Shown one piece after another: positions 36,129 through 48,440 of a DNA stretch of 64,000 nt. Positions within the stretch are counted from its first letter, which is position 1. Every line of letters begins with the position of its first letter. Origin of the DNA: Warburgia ugandensis (Eukaryota > Streptophyta > Magnoliopsida > Canellales > Canellaceae); NCBI GenBank assembly GCA_035236585.1, contig CP141132.1:59927880-59991879 (forward strand), written 5' to 3'. The position numbers and the translations under genes were made by a program. A model generated the notes under the pieces. The model was not told the DNA's origin, ran no database searches, and saw only the letters and a list, made by a program, of their open reading frames with translations.

Positions 36129-37348
36129 TTAAGAGAAGATATATTTAAGGATTTTGTGGTCAGTAGACACTTCAAATCTCTCACCATATAGGTACTGCCT
36201 CCATATCTTCAAAGAAAAAACCATGGCGGTAATCTCCAGATCATGCATAGGGTAGTTCCTCTCATGATTTTCCAATTGTCTAGATAGAAAAGCTATCACC
36301 TTGTTGTTCTGCATGAGCACACATCCCAACCCCTTTCCAAAGCATCACTATATACAATGAATATTCCATTTCCTTCAAGCAAAGACAAAATAGGTGCAGA
36401 AGTGAGTGTTCTTTTCAATTCCTGGAAACTCCCCTCATAGTCATCTTACCAAATGAATTTCTACTCCTTCTTGGTTAATCTCCTCAATGGTTGTGCAATA
36501 CAGGAGAAACCTTCAATAAAACGTTGATAGTATCCAACTAGACCAACAAAACTCTGTGTCTCAGTCATGGTCTTAGGTCTTTCCCAATTAGTAATTGCTT
36601 CGATCTTCTTCAGATCAACCTTAACACCATCTTTAGATATAATATGGCCAAGAAATTGGATTTATTCCAACCAAAATTCATACTTTGAGAATTTGGCATA
36701 TAATTGGTGAGTCTGAAGAGTATTTAACATGATCCTTAGGTGTTCCCTATGCTCTTCCACACTGTTGGAGTAAACAAGGACATCATCCACAAATATGATG
36801 ACAAACTTGTCAAGATATTCTTTAAACACTCGGTTCATCAAGTCCATAAATGCTGCAGGTGCATTTGTCAACCTAAATGGCATCACAAGAAAATCATAAT
36901 GTCCATTATGAGTTCAAAATGCAATCTTAGGAACATCTTCGTCTTGAATCCTAAGTTGGTGATAGCCTTATCTCAAGTCAATCTTAGAGAATACTTTTAC
37001 TGATTGTAATTGATCAAATAGGTCATCAATACAGCATAATGGATACGTGTTCTTTACTGTGACCCTATTTAGTAATATGTAATCAATACATAATCGCATA
37101 GAGCCATGCTTCTTCTTCACAAACAAAACCAGAGCTCCCCATAGTGACACACTAGGGCATATAAACCCTAAGTCTAATAGTTCCTGCAATTGGACCTTGA
37201 GCTTGTTTAACTCTACTGGGGCCATGCAACATGGTGCTTTAGAAACAGGAGATATTCTAGGTAACAACTCAATGGTAAATTCCATTTCCCGCCTCAGATG
37301 CAATCTAGGTAACTCTTCAAGAAAAAACTTTTGAAAATCACATACCAC
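36129..37348 (-). pseudogene. R reverse transcriptase and RNase H relic
   Basis: 37348-36968 holds the RT entry segment ([19 protein letters not shown], then an [15 protein letters not shown] segment and FSKIDLR). 36886-36662 holds the palm with [15 protein letters not shown] and the catalytic FVDDVLVYS, intact at the aspartates. 36660-36400 continues with FLGHIIS and GLVGYYQRFIEGFS. 36329-36129 is RNase H ([31 protein letters not shown]). Stops separate the blocks. Order and motifs are those of a chromovirus. Confidence 0.9.
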
Positions 37349-37910
37349 ATCTATTTCCTCAATCTGAGGTCTTGAACTCTCCTAAGCCACAACAATAGCC
37401 AAGTATGCTTGGCATCCTCTAGACATTAAATGCATTGCTTGAATTGTAGAGATTATGCTAACACCTAATGTACCTAGTCATCCCTGAAATACAAAGGACT
37501 CCCCATTTGAGCCCAACAAAGTCACCCGTTTCTTTGTGCAATCTACTAGTGCCCCATGTTCTGCCAACTAGTCCATGCCCAAGATTGACATCAAAGTCAG
37601 TCATACTTAGGAGGATTAAGTCAACTCTAAGTTCTCTGCCTAAAATCACTACAGGTACGTCTCGTAAGAACTCTCATGCAACAATCATTTCACCCACTAA
37701 GGTACTAACTTCCAGACAAAATCCTAAACTATGAACAATAATATCCATACACAACGCAAAGTCACATGACATGAATGAATGAGTGGAACCAGGGTCAATC
37801 AAAATACAAGCATGCTTGTCAAATATTAACAGTGTACCTTCAACCACGGCATTAGAGGAGCATGCCTGGTTGGTAGTCAAAGCAAAAAATCTCCCTTGAC
37901 TCTTGGGCAA
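37349..37910 (-). pseudogene. R aspartic protease relic
   Basis: The 37910-37674 frame contains ILIDPGSTHSFMS, the gypsy protease active site with Asp retained, preceded by a VVEGTLLIFDKHACI strand. It continues through 37649-37458 (LILLSMTDFDVNLG, then a GTSRLHKETG region) towards RT. Stops break the frame. Confidence 0.85.
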
Positions 37911-39000
37911 CTACTCTGCTCTAGCACTTGAGTCTGTCTGACGTTGTCTCCTAGGACAGTCCTTAATCATGTGTACCTATTTGCCACAGCGAAAACATCT
38001 CTAATCATGATAATGACATGTCTTACCATCATGGAATTTCATGCAACATGGGCACCGTATGAAATCCCCTTTTATGCCTAACTTATGGAATTGATGTTTC
38101 TAAGGCTTTTGAGATCCTGGAGGGAAATTGAACCTCTTCCTTTCCCCATGGTATCCTCCACAGCTACTAACCCAAAATAGTCCTTTTTGCTTGCCTCTCT
38201 TAGCAATTTGCATCTTTTGTTGTTCCTTCTCAGCAATGGAAGTCATCTCCACTGCCTTAGCCACACTAGTAGGCTGTGCTATGTGAACCTTACCCCACAA
38301 CCCAGAGTTCAACCCTTCTACAAACATTTGCATTGCTTTTTCCTCTATAGTGCATACATCTAGCACCATCCTCCTAAATTGAGTGAACTTATCTTCAAAC
38401 TCTAGAAAAGTCATGCTTCCTTGTTTGAATTCTAGAAATTCTCACTCTTTCTTCACCTTAATGTGGGGAAGGAAATATTTGTTATTGAAGGCATTCTTAA
38501 ATTCTTCTCATGAAACATCACTTCTGTCCTCAAAAAATGTTCTCCTTGCAGATGGCCACCAACAAGAAGCTGATTCTGCCAAGATAAATGTCACCACCTT
38601 CACCTTTTGTTCATTTGGAATATATATGGCCTCAAATATCTTCTCTATCTCATGTATCCACTATTCTGCAGCTTTTGGCTCATCATTTCTAGTAAATTAA
38701 AGCAGAATCTTCTTAAACCTTTCCAACAAGTTATCCACCTTATTTTGGTCCCCACCTAAACTTTCCTCACCCATGTTAGGCACAAATGAGGTATGAGGCT
38801 ATGCTTAGGGATGTTGTTGTTGCTACTATTGTTGTTGTTGTTTTAACTGCTGTTGCAGCTATTGTGCCATTTATTGCTATTGTTGCATCAATTGACTGAG
38901 GTATCGCATCATGTTGGCCATGAAGTTTGTCACCTGACTCCCCTAGTCAGATGGCACAGTAGAGGGATTTGTGATCCTCTAACTCATCCTCTTAAGTGGC
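37911..39000 (-). pseudogene. R gag relic with zinc knuckle
   Basis: Minus strand. About 38700-38420 holds the gag core (WIHEIEKIFEA and a WWPS...F segment). 38414-38100 holds MTFLEFEDKFTQFRR and LWGKVHIAQPTSVAKAVEM, typical of chromovirus gag. About 38015-37960 holds a CCHC knuckle (CFRCGK, one stop, HMIKDCP). A Gln-rich run from a (TTG)n-like tract at 38815-38890 lies in the N-terminal part. Several stops. Confidence 0.85.
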
Positions 39001-39122
39001 ATCCTTCCCTTCATAACAAGATGCTTTGATAAGTTACTCTCAACTCATCAATCACGACATCTTACTTTTGAGACTACTTAAGACTTTACTCAATGTGACT
39101 AGCTGTGAGTGGATTGAACCTA

Positions 39123-39135
39123 GGCTCTGATACCA
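39123..39135 (-). promoter_or_regulatory. Primer-binding site of R
   Basis: The complement TGGTATCAGAGCC (tRNA-iMet type) lies two bases inside the 5' LTR at 39138. Confidence 0.9.
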
Positions 39136-39695
39136 ACTGTGATGACTTGAGTTTTTATAACACTTTTTAAATACAAAAGACATTGAAAGCGAGATCAATC
39201 TCTAATAAAAGTCAATTTTAAAGACTAAACAACAGTGAAAGAATCTTTTCTTTTAAATTTACTTTGAAAAACCCCGAGTGTCATTTTTCTTTTCTCAAAA
39301 CAAGGATTCTAGATAAAATGAGTGCTCATTTCTACTGAAAATCTAGTAGAGTTTCCTCTGTTTTTCAAACATATGACATTTAATACATGTCATTACAAAG
39401 TTCTTGATAAACATTCATCAACATTTTAAAACATAATTGGAGACTCTGTCTCCTTCTCATACATCTAACATAATAAAAAAACTATACCCAAACAAAATAG
39501 ACACCCAAAACTTCCACATCACAACCTAGTCACATAAGTTGTTAGATCTCCCATAATTACATACAATGTAGTCTCTTTCTCATTTCAAATACAATAACTC
39601 CAAACACAAACCAATTCTTACCTTTCCTTATCAAAAGCTTCCATAGGCGCACTCCTATTAGTAAATGGCTCCTATTGCTTTAGAATCCTCTGATT

Positions 39696-39725
39696 TGAGA
39701 TATTGTAAACAAGTACAATATCTCA
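39696..39725 (-). promoter_or_regulatory. LTR hairpin, GAGATATTGTA type
   Basis: TGAGATATTGTA and TACAATATCTCA form 12 perfect pairs around AACAAG, 558 bases from the LTR end. Counterparts: 5231-5247, 12148-12180, 20020-20052, 25566-25582, 32170-32193, 48026-48065. In several copies the 3' arm ends in CTCAG, like a splice acceptor. Confidence 0.8.
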
Positions 39726-40027
39726 GCAAGCTTACACTTGTGTAGGTAGAATAAGATGCAATTATACAAAACAAAATCATAATTTTACCATATAGATCAA
39801 CTTTTCATACTGCATCATGCAAAACTATAATCATTTACAATTTAGACTAAAATATGTCAAGTATTTATCATAGTAATGAGTTCATAATACATTCTATATA
39901 ACCATAATCCATTTGAGACATAATTTCAGTATACTACTAATAAGAAGAAATCTCAGTGCATCAATACCAGAATAACCTTTACATAAATCACAATGTATAC
40001 ACATACATGCCGTTTTCGTCCATTTTC

Positions 40028-40390
40028 TAGGAGATGGGCACGCCCAGTCACCGGTCACGACTTTGTTTCATATGGAGGGAGATGGGCTACCCATAGTCAA
40101 CCTCCTCAAAAAGCATCATTCCGCAAACACAGAGGAGATGGAATTCCCACAATCACTCTGGTTATAGTTATGATATTTTACTCTTTTTAGGAGATGGGCT
40201 ACTCATGGTCACCGATCAACGATTTGTTTCATATGGAGGAGGATGGGCTACCCACTGTCAACCTCCTTAGGACTTGTCTTTCCATGATCAGAGTGCGTAG
40301 TAGACAAAATATTGTCCTCTTTGGCAGAGATGGGCTACCCACAATTGTGCCTCAAGGATCTATTCTAGCTAGGAGATTAGCAACCCATAA
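40028..40390. repeat. Tandem repeat array in the sister LTR
   Basis: About six units with GAGATGGGCTACCC/ACAGTCAACC, the counterpart of 32635-32960. Unit number is conserved, while individual units differ by substitutions. Confidence 0.85.
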
Positions 40391-42080
40391 TCACTGGTCT
40401 AGGACATGTTGCGTCATGACCAGACAAATGAACTTAGACATCACAATATACAACATGTGTTTATACATGAGCATTTTAATTTGCATTCAAATACAAAATG
40501 CATATTTACTTCACTCATCGTATAGTCTAAATAAACTCGCTTTAACAATTGAGATTCATATATGTATATATATATATATATATATTAAAAATCATAGAAA
40601 ATCTTAATTCTACCTACCTCAAATAGAGATCTTCTAGTTCACTGACACAAATACTTTATTAAGTTCGTGTATGCACTCATAATCAGTCACACCTTTGTAA
40701 AAATACAACACACATTCAGATATACAATTCTAAGAGTTCTCTTAGCTTTTCCAATATGGAAGCTTCCTCTAAGTTAGTCCTTGGCACTAGTCATCACAAG
40801 GCGAGGTGACAATGCTTATTACTATACTAAGTGCATTTCATTAGCTATTGGTTGATTGCTAATTGAATGATCAATGGTTACTAGATTTCCAATCCACACC
40901 ATTAGTCTTAGATTGATTGTCACCATTCTTCTTAAGTGATTGCAAGTTACTTTCACTGTTCAGTGGCCTTATCTTAAAAATTTTCAAAGTATCTTAACTT
41001 AATAAAGGTTAGGTAACACAATGATGGTGTTTGATCACCAATCAGAAATGGCTAGGTCCTTATTACTCTACAATCTGATTGAATGGATTAGGTTTTTCGA
41101 TCAATTTTGATATAGATTCTTCAATTTGTGCCATATAATAGCAATTCAATACTCTAGAGCTCATCTATGGTGTATGATTATCGATCAAACATCACGAAGT
41201 TACTATGCAAATAGTACCTAATCTGACGACTGAGATTGTCTAATCTATTTTCAGCCCAAATCGATAATCTCAGCTTGATTCAAGCTATATCAAGTACTTA
41301 ATTACCTATCCCTAAGCTTGGATTAGAAATTGAATGGTTGATCATCCATATATCTAAATCTAGGGTAGAAACACACAAATTTAGCAAAATATCACAAATC
41401 AAAAGTTGGGTTTTGTAAATCTTACCTTCTAGATGCAATTTCTGTGTTTTTCCCTCTTTGGAATGAATTAGATTGGCTCCAATCCAATAGGAAATCCTCT
41501 AAACCTAGGCGTGCGATGATCTCCCTTTCAATGTGGCATTCAACAAAGCACGGATTGTTCTAAAACCTTGGGGTTTTCATTCATCTCGTCATGAGGAGTG
41601 GAATGATTGGCTCAGATCATCTTGTCAAGACTTTTATGAATCTGGCACCCAAAAAAACCTAAATCCCTCTTCTTCGGTGTGTAAATCTCGGCTCCCACTA
41701 TTTTCTCTCTTCTCCTTTTCTCTTCTCTTCTTTCTTCTCCTCTTCTCCCCCATTTCTCCTTCATCAAGTATTTTTTTCATCTTCTTTCTAGTTTGTTAGG
41801 TTTGGGAAGAACAGACCCGACATCTGTGTCAGGTTCCCTTAAGTTGGGGGGGGAGAGGGTTTGCCAGCATCAAATCTGGCCCCCCTTCATTTAAGCATTA
41901 AAAAAAAATTCCTTAATGTTTTGGAATGTCATAACTTATTCATATGGACTCCAATTCGATGTTCTTAGTGTCGTTGGAATTGTTTTATTGAGTACTACTC
42001 AAATTTTTAGGTTTCATAATTAGTTTTAACACAATACTATTAGCCCTAAAAGAATTAAAATTGCGGGTTGTTACATTATG

Positions 42081-43699
42081 TGACTTATCTCAAAGCATGG
42101 AATTAATGTATATATGGAATTGTCAATCATTCAAGGATAACAATTGACCATGAGAGATGTAAGTGATAGCATTTTCAAATAAAAGTACAAATCATGGGGA
42201 TAAATTTGCATGCTCATTGCAAGAATGCCATATACTCAACTATTTAAAGAATAACCAAACCTAAGTTCCATAGAAATCATGTATACTAAAATTGCATGCA
42301 TAGCTACCCTTACTGTCACATCAAAAATATCTAAACGCAAAATTTATTTTAAGGAAATTGTTTAAGTTTTGAAATTCAATTGAAACATAGTAGCATCATA
42401 TTACCTACCTCCTAGGATGTTACTTAGGTTTTGTTCGTATTTTTCTTCAATTCCAATCATAGATCACCTTTAGGATCTTTGTACTATCCTGGGCATAATT
42501 TAACTGTAAGAATCTAATTATTAGTTCCCATTCACATGTTTATGTGGGTTCTAGTGAAATTTGTCTTGAAAACTAATCTATAGAATGGATTTTGCTTAAT
42601 TAAGATTGCGCCTCAATATAAAATCACCAATTCTCCATAGATCATTAATTATGTTCACTAATCAAAGGCCTCGATCACAAATCTAGACCCTAATCCTATT
42701 TATCAATGTTCAGATCTGTTATCCAAGGGTTGATGCCCTTGGATCAAGGTTGATTTGTGCATAGATCTACCATCTCATACCATAGATCAACGATTAGAGG
42801 CCAAATCAATATGCCTTCATCCTTGGATTGACATTTAGAGCTTATAATTAGGAGATCCTAAATGATGTACGGTTGGATCTATCCTATTAGCTCACCAATC
42901 AATGATTAGTGCTATAATAGGTCTAACAGAACCCTAATCCATTATAAATCACACCTCCTTAGGTATAATTAGTGTATCAAGTTTGTTAAATTGAGATCCA
43001 TTGTAAATCAATGGTCAGATCAATCCTTTTAGGTTGCAAATAATTGATTAGTGTGTTTCCAAGCTAGATCGTAATTAAAGACCCAATATTTAATGATTAG
43101 ATTGCCCTTAATATCATTTATATCACTAAGATCTTGCAAATGAACGGTCAGATCTTGCAAATCGCATGTTACAAATCTTAGATCAGGATTGCATATGATT
43201 TGAACAATTGAATGAGTCCTAATCAGGGATCTAACCTTCCCATTGTGAAGATTAGGATGAATAACCCTAAAATTAGGAATTTCAGCTTGAAATTCTGTGT
43301 CATCGGTGGTGACTAGCCATCCCTTGAGAAGGTGATTGATACAGCTTCCACTAGCAACATTTTTCATCGAGTTGGCATATCTTTAAAAGGGGTTATAGAT
43401 TAGGCACTCATCTTCACTCTTGTGAATTTTGGAGCAGTTTTGCAGTCATTTGATGCCGAAAAAAGGGGTTTTCTGGTCAAACGTTTGTCAAAAAATCATA
43501 GTCACCGAAGTTAGAACCCCAGCCCGATCACCAATGAAACTTGCTCCGATCTAGGAATACTTAGAGGATTTTTTATCCTCTCTTCAAGGGGAACCTCATG
43601 ATAGTGTCAAATCATTGATCCACCACCATTCAGGTAATTGTCAGTGAAACCCGATAGTAATGGAGGTTATTGTTGTCGAAAAAAAAACAAATGACAGGA

Positions 43700-43764
<65 letters not shown>

Positions 43765-44354
43765 TGGGGAACGGGTGCATGAGTCTATCACCGAGCAGTC
43801 TATCCTGAGTGACACCAACAATGGAAACAAGCAAGGGAAGACTAGAGCTGAGGGGAAAGAATGGGAAAGGCATCGTGCAGAGGAGTGGGAGGCACCCTTT
43901 ATGGCTGGGGATCTACCCTTCCTGCTGGCAAGTGCATGGTAGTCGGCCACGATGGCCTATATTTCTGGTAAGAAAGAGGAAAGAACGTGTAGGGCAATGT
44001 GATCATCACCTGTGGGAGATTTGTCACAGAAGGGAGTGTCATTATAAAAGATGGCGTCCCTAACCTAGCCTTTCTTATTTTAAAATGTGTAAATGGGGAT
44101 GGCTATGAAATCATTAAAATACCCATATAATTAAAAATTGTGTAACTTTCTTGTCCAAAATCCATTTTCAGTGTTCTTGGTGTCATTGGATTCTATTTTT
44201 TTAGTAGAATCCAATTATTAAGGTATTCTCACTTTATTTGATTTCCATAAAAATTCCACTTGTAGGATTCAAAATTTTAAAACTTTCATCTTTCCATTCC
44301 ATCCAAAATTTTGAAAATACAATAAGATAGAGCTTAGAAATTTAGGTTGTTACA
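42081..44354 (-). repeat. 3' LTR of chromovirus J, right piece
   Basis: Resumes after the R insertion and ends GGTTGTTACA at 44354, next to the PPT complement (CCACTACCCCTAC). It contains a (GA)n microsatellite (43702-43760). The frames 43029-43367 and 43630-43950 have no domain, and the latter is only a repeat-encoded Ser-Leu run. Confidence 0.75.
43702..43760. repeat. (GA)n microsatellite
   Basis: About 29 uninterrupted GA units. Read in LTR sense (minus) it is TC-rich. Confidence 0.95.
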
Positions 44355-44742
44355 CCACTACCCCTACAAAGATTTTTGTCCTTGAAATTCAATAAATCAT
44401 TACTCACCAAAGAGTTCAGGATATTTGTCCCTCATTTCCAATTTCACTTCCTAGGTTTCCTCTTTGACAGATGCATTCCTCCATAGAATCTTAACTAGTG
44501 AAATTTCATTATTTCACAACTTCTTGATCTTCTTATCTAAAATTCAAATTGGTTTGTTTCTAAAGTTAAGTCTAGCCATAACTCTATCGGTACCCACTCA
44601 AGTACATGTGTGAGATCTAGTATGTACTTCTGTGACATGGGTATATGAAAAACATTGTGAACTTCTGATAACTGTGTTGGCGAGGCTAGTTTATATGCAG
44701 TCAAACCAATACTATATAGTACCTCAAATGGGCCAATAAACC
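44355..44742 (-). pseudogene. Integrase C-terminus relic of chromovirus J
   Basis: Minus-strand frame 44742-44537 reads RFIGPFEVLYSIGLTAYKL, then a VHNVFHIPMSQKYI segment and VLEW. This is the integrase C-terminal module before the chromodomain in chromoviruses. The remaining 180 bases to the PPT correspond to the decayed chromodomain. It is cut at 44743 by a TRIM, so the rest of J's internal region is missing here. Confidence 0.85.
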
Positions 44743-45178
44743 TATAACAGTTGGGAGTCCCATAGCAACGATATTGTCCTCTTTGGCTACCCATATAGTC
44801 TCACAATTTTGTTCCTCCCCTACGGGAAAAGGCCTCGTTGCTAGGAAAGTTCCCCGAACTCTTATACACCACCCCTTACTCTTAGTTCCTCACCCGTCAT
44901 GGGATTCATCCCTCGAGGCTTTACATCTTCTCCCCTTAGGGGACACATGTCCATGCGTGATGGCAATGACTAGGTGCCCACATGCTATTAGCTACCACAC
45001 CATGAGATGAATTAGCTCTAATACCATTTGTAACAGCCGGGGGTCCCAAGGCAACGATATTATCCCCTTTGGCTACCCATACAGCCTCATGGTTTTATTC
45101 CTCCCTTATGAGAAAAGACCTTGTTGCTGAGAGAGTTCCCCAAACTCTTATAAAGCACCTAGTTCCCTCCCCCTAAGC
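44743..45178 (-). mobile_element. TRIM copy, second LTR truncated
   Basis: Minus-oriented: LTR from 44743 (TATAACAG, a mutated TGTAACAG) to about 44925 (GGCTTTACA), PPT complement (TCTTCTCCCC), internal region, PBS complement AGCTCTAATACCA (about 45014-45026), then a second LTR from 45029 (TGTAACAGCCGGGG) that stops at about 45178 inside its CCCTCCCC segment. Long-LTR sequence follows directly. It is inserted in the J integrase. Confidence 0.8.
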
Positions 45179-48100
45179 AAATTCTAAGTTCGGATGAAAA
45201 ATCCTTATTTTTCTCCATTTTTATGAATAAAAGGATAAAATAATAATTGTACTCATAACCAAGACCTAAGACATCAAAACTTGGAATGTATTTGGACTTA
45301 CAATTCCAACACCACTAAGTAGACTCAATTTCGAGTTCAGGTGAATAAAACGATTTTTTCACCATAAAAATGGTCTTTTCACACCTCTGTGGGGCCCACA
45401 AAGGGATCCAACAGCCAAAAAACATGTAATCATGAGTCAAACCACTACCAGCTGCTAGTGGAGAAGGAGGTGGTAGCGAGAATCCAATGACAATTTAATA
45501 ATAAAAAGAAATCAAACATGATAATTACATGTAATCATGAAAAATTCAAAAATCTCTATAAGTAGCTCATAAAATTCTCAAATATTTTTCTAATGTTCTT
45601 CACGAGGTCCTCTACAATGCCTCAAAATCCGAGCTCCAAACTCCTCCCCAATCTTCCCAATTTTTCTCGTCTCTCTCTTTTTCTCTGTGGGTGTGTCCCC
45701 AGACGCACCCAGGTAGACTACCCTGTGTTTGTATCGGGAGTGTCCAGGGATGCGTTGTCCCTGATGAACCAAGGTTTCTATCCAAAAAACCTAATCCAAT
45801 TAGCCATGGATTTCTATCCGTTAAAATAAAATATCCACCATTGGATTTGGTCGAACAGGGGTGATCTACAAAAGCCCTTTGGTTTCATGATGATCCACCT
45901 CATGGATCATTGGGAAATCCCAAATGAAGAAAACTCACCGATGTTATCACCATCTCTAGCAATTAATTCAAGATATTCTAGCCAATCTAGCCAATGAAAA
46001 ATGATCTTAAACTGATGGATCTCTTCAGAGACATGAGATCTATGTTTCCCCTATCGTACCCCACCTCCTCTGGCAACGGCAACGGCAATGGCAATGGCAA
46101 TGGTGAATTTCACAAAGGTATGTGTTTTTCACATCTAGGGTTTATTTATGGTTTTCTTCTCCTTCTTTGACATGATTTCTTCTTCTCTGATGATCTTCTC
46201 TTCACCGGATTGGCACAGGTAGGTGCACCCTTCACTCCCCTTTAAATTCCGGCATCCCCTGGGTGATCTCCAGCCTCCAGGTGATCTCCCCGACTATTGA
46301 TCTGTCGGGAATGATGAATCCAGAAATAGGGAAGAGATCCCTACCATGGATCACTCAGATTGAAATTCTAAGCCGTTGGATGGATTTATCGGGCCCAAAA
46401 ACCCTAGGAGATGAAATCTGAGCTGTTAACTATTAAGGATGGAGGAGATCCATCCGGCAATGGGTGATCCGACGGTCTAGATCTAGACTGTGTCACCCAT
46501 AGCAAGTCACCTCTGTTAGACCACTTGTAATGGGTGGCAACGGGTGCGGACCGCTAGTCGTCCCTGTACCCATAAGCCCAGATTACATCTGGGCCGTCCA
46601 AGTTTTGAACTGAAAGCTCATTTCTATAATTAAGAGCTCAATTTAGCTCTGATTTTAGATCTGAAAGTGTCTATAGATTCCTTGTCAATTTTAGAAGTTA
46701 TTAAACTCATAAGATTTGTATTTTTAATTGTAATTATTTGTGTTAATTAGTAAAATCCTTGCCAACAGTATTGGATCATGATCAAGATGACTTTAAAATG
46801 GAAATATGAACTAATAAATGGGTTTAGGACATATTAAAACCTTAAGGATCATGATCACAATAAAATTTCTATATTTCTAGATGAAGAAATTAAATAAAAA
46901 GTAAGATCAAATATCTACCCTTAAAATAGGCTAAAATCTTATAATCCAAATTCTGATCTCAATTTAACTTCAAATTGAGATCAGAAAGTAGGGTTGGATT
47001 CCTCTTAATTAGGAGAACTCACTGAACTAACAAAATCATAAATTCAATTCATGAAAATTTTTGTATTTAAGTAGATAAGTGTACTAGCATCCTTGATCTA
47101 CAAGATCTGGGATGATAAGACCATTCAAATCATTTTGGATGTTTATCTAATAATATACTAACTTAAAAAAATGGGTTAGATGTAATTGAATTGGTAGATC
47201 TTAAGAGAACTAGCCTTAAAAGTAGGTAAAATCCATAAAATGAATGGAAATCTCCTTGATCAATTTAATCAAGGAGGATTGGACAGTATGGATGTAATTG
47301 GATGATGATATAAAGTCAATATAATATGGATTTATAGACTTGATGATGATAATTTGGGATAGATTAAGATCTATGCCCTTAATGTTGGAAAAATGACTTA
47401 AGATCTTCTTAATCGATTAGATCAAGAAGGATCAAATCATTTTATGAGATGCATCAATGATCTAGTAATAAAATCACATTAGAAAAATGTATTAGATCTA
47501 AAGGAAACTAAAACATCAAGATCTAAACCCTAAAAGAGATGAAAAATTAATAGAAATCAACTATGACCTTTGGGTCATGATGAATAGTTATGGCATGCTA
47601 AATTTTCATTTGAATTATTGAATGTTATTATAATTATCTTTTTATTGCTTAGTAGATTTAATTGTTAGATTTATTTATTTATTTATTTATTTATGCTTTA
47701 AAGCTTATGTTATGAAAATTACAGTGAAAATGTAATTAAATGAAAAATAAAGTTGAAGGACATTTACATGAGTTCCTAGAAAGAAAATCCCCATATAAAA
47801 ATTGGGTGAACATTGATCTCCTAAGTGGGAGTATAGCCAGGGGAAGGAACAAATTTTGAGCATTTTCACTATTTTAATGGATTTACCCTATACTACATAA
47901 ATAATGTATATACTTTATGTTGAGATAATCCATGAGTAGATAACTATGATAGAATAATGACTGAGGTATGTATTCTTATATTAGTGAAGTATTATATTTT
48001 TGTATCCCCTACCATGAATAGCTTGCTGAGATATTGTAATTGTTTGAATGTTTACAATATCTCAGATACAGGAAAGGAAACTTAAGGAAGTAAAGCTTGA

Positions 48101-48440
48101 AGACTCAGAAGCTGCAAGACTAATTAGGGTGCTTCCCTTGAAGATTGTGTAATCTGGTTATGTACCTTGTAGTTTGGAATGTATTTGGACAAAGGATTGT
48201 AATTGTAATACAGGGGCTGTGTAAAAGTGAACTACTTGATGTTCCTAGTATTTAATAAAAATTTATTTTATACAAAATGGCTGTGTATTATGTATATTGA
48301 GGTGAGACCTAGGTTTTGTTACAAATGAATTTAAAAGAAAAGAATTTTTGCTGCATTGTTTGCGATTTTTTTTTTTACCATTAAGGGTCGTGCCATTGAA
48401 AAATGTATTACAAAATGTGTTACAAAGACCCAAGTCGTCA
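45179..48440 (+). repeat. Long chromovirus LTR, slightly 5'-truncated, between TRIM copies
   Basis: Plus-oriented by its end (GACCCAAGTCGTCA at 48440) and by the hairpin CTGAGATATTGTAA...TTACAATATCTCAG (48026-48065). The first bases (AAATTCTAAGTTCGG) look like an LTR start lacking its TGTAAC end. Donor-like GGTATGTG is at about 46119. A (TTTA)n is at about 47672-47695. There is no adjoining internal region of the same element: a reversed TRIM lies on the left and plus-oriented TRIMs on the right. Confidence 0.65.

Larger units (their letters stand above)
39138..42075 (-). repeat. 5' LTR of chromovirus R (2938 bp)
   Basis: Plus strand TGTGATGAC...GTTGTTACA, flanked on the right by TSD TTATG (42076-42080). 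It is the sister of 31609-34514. It lacks the SINE and has a (TA)n of about 40558-40585 not matched in the other copy. It contains the best example of the hairpin, TGAGATATTGTA...TACAATATCTCA (39696-39725), and the tandem array at 40028-40390. Confidence 0.95.

Noticed and set aside
43630..43950. ORFs in three frames across 43630-43950
   Set aside because: They are produced by the (GA)n microsatellite, which encodes Arg-Glu on one strand and Ser-Leu on the other.
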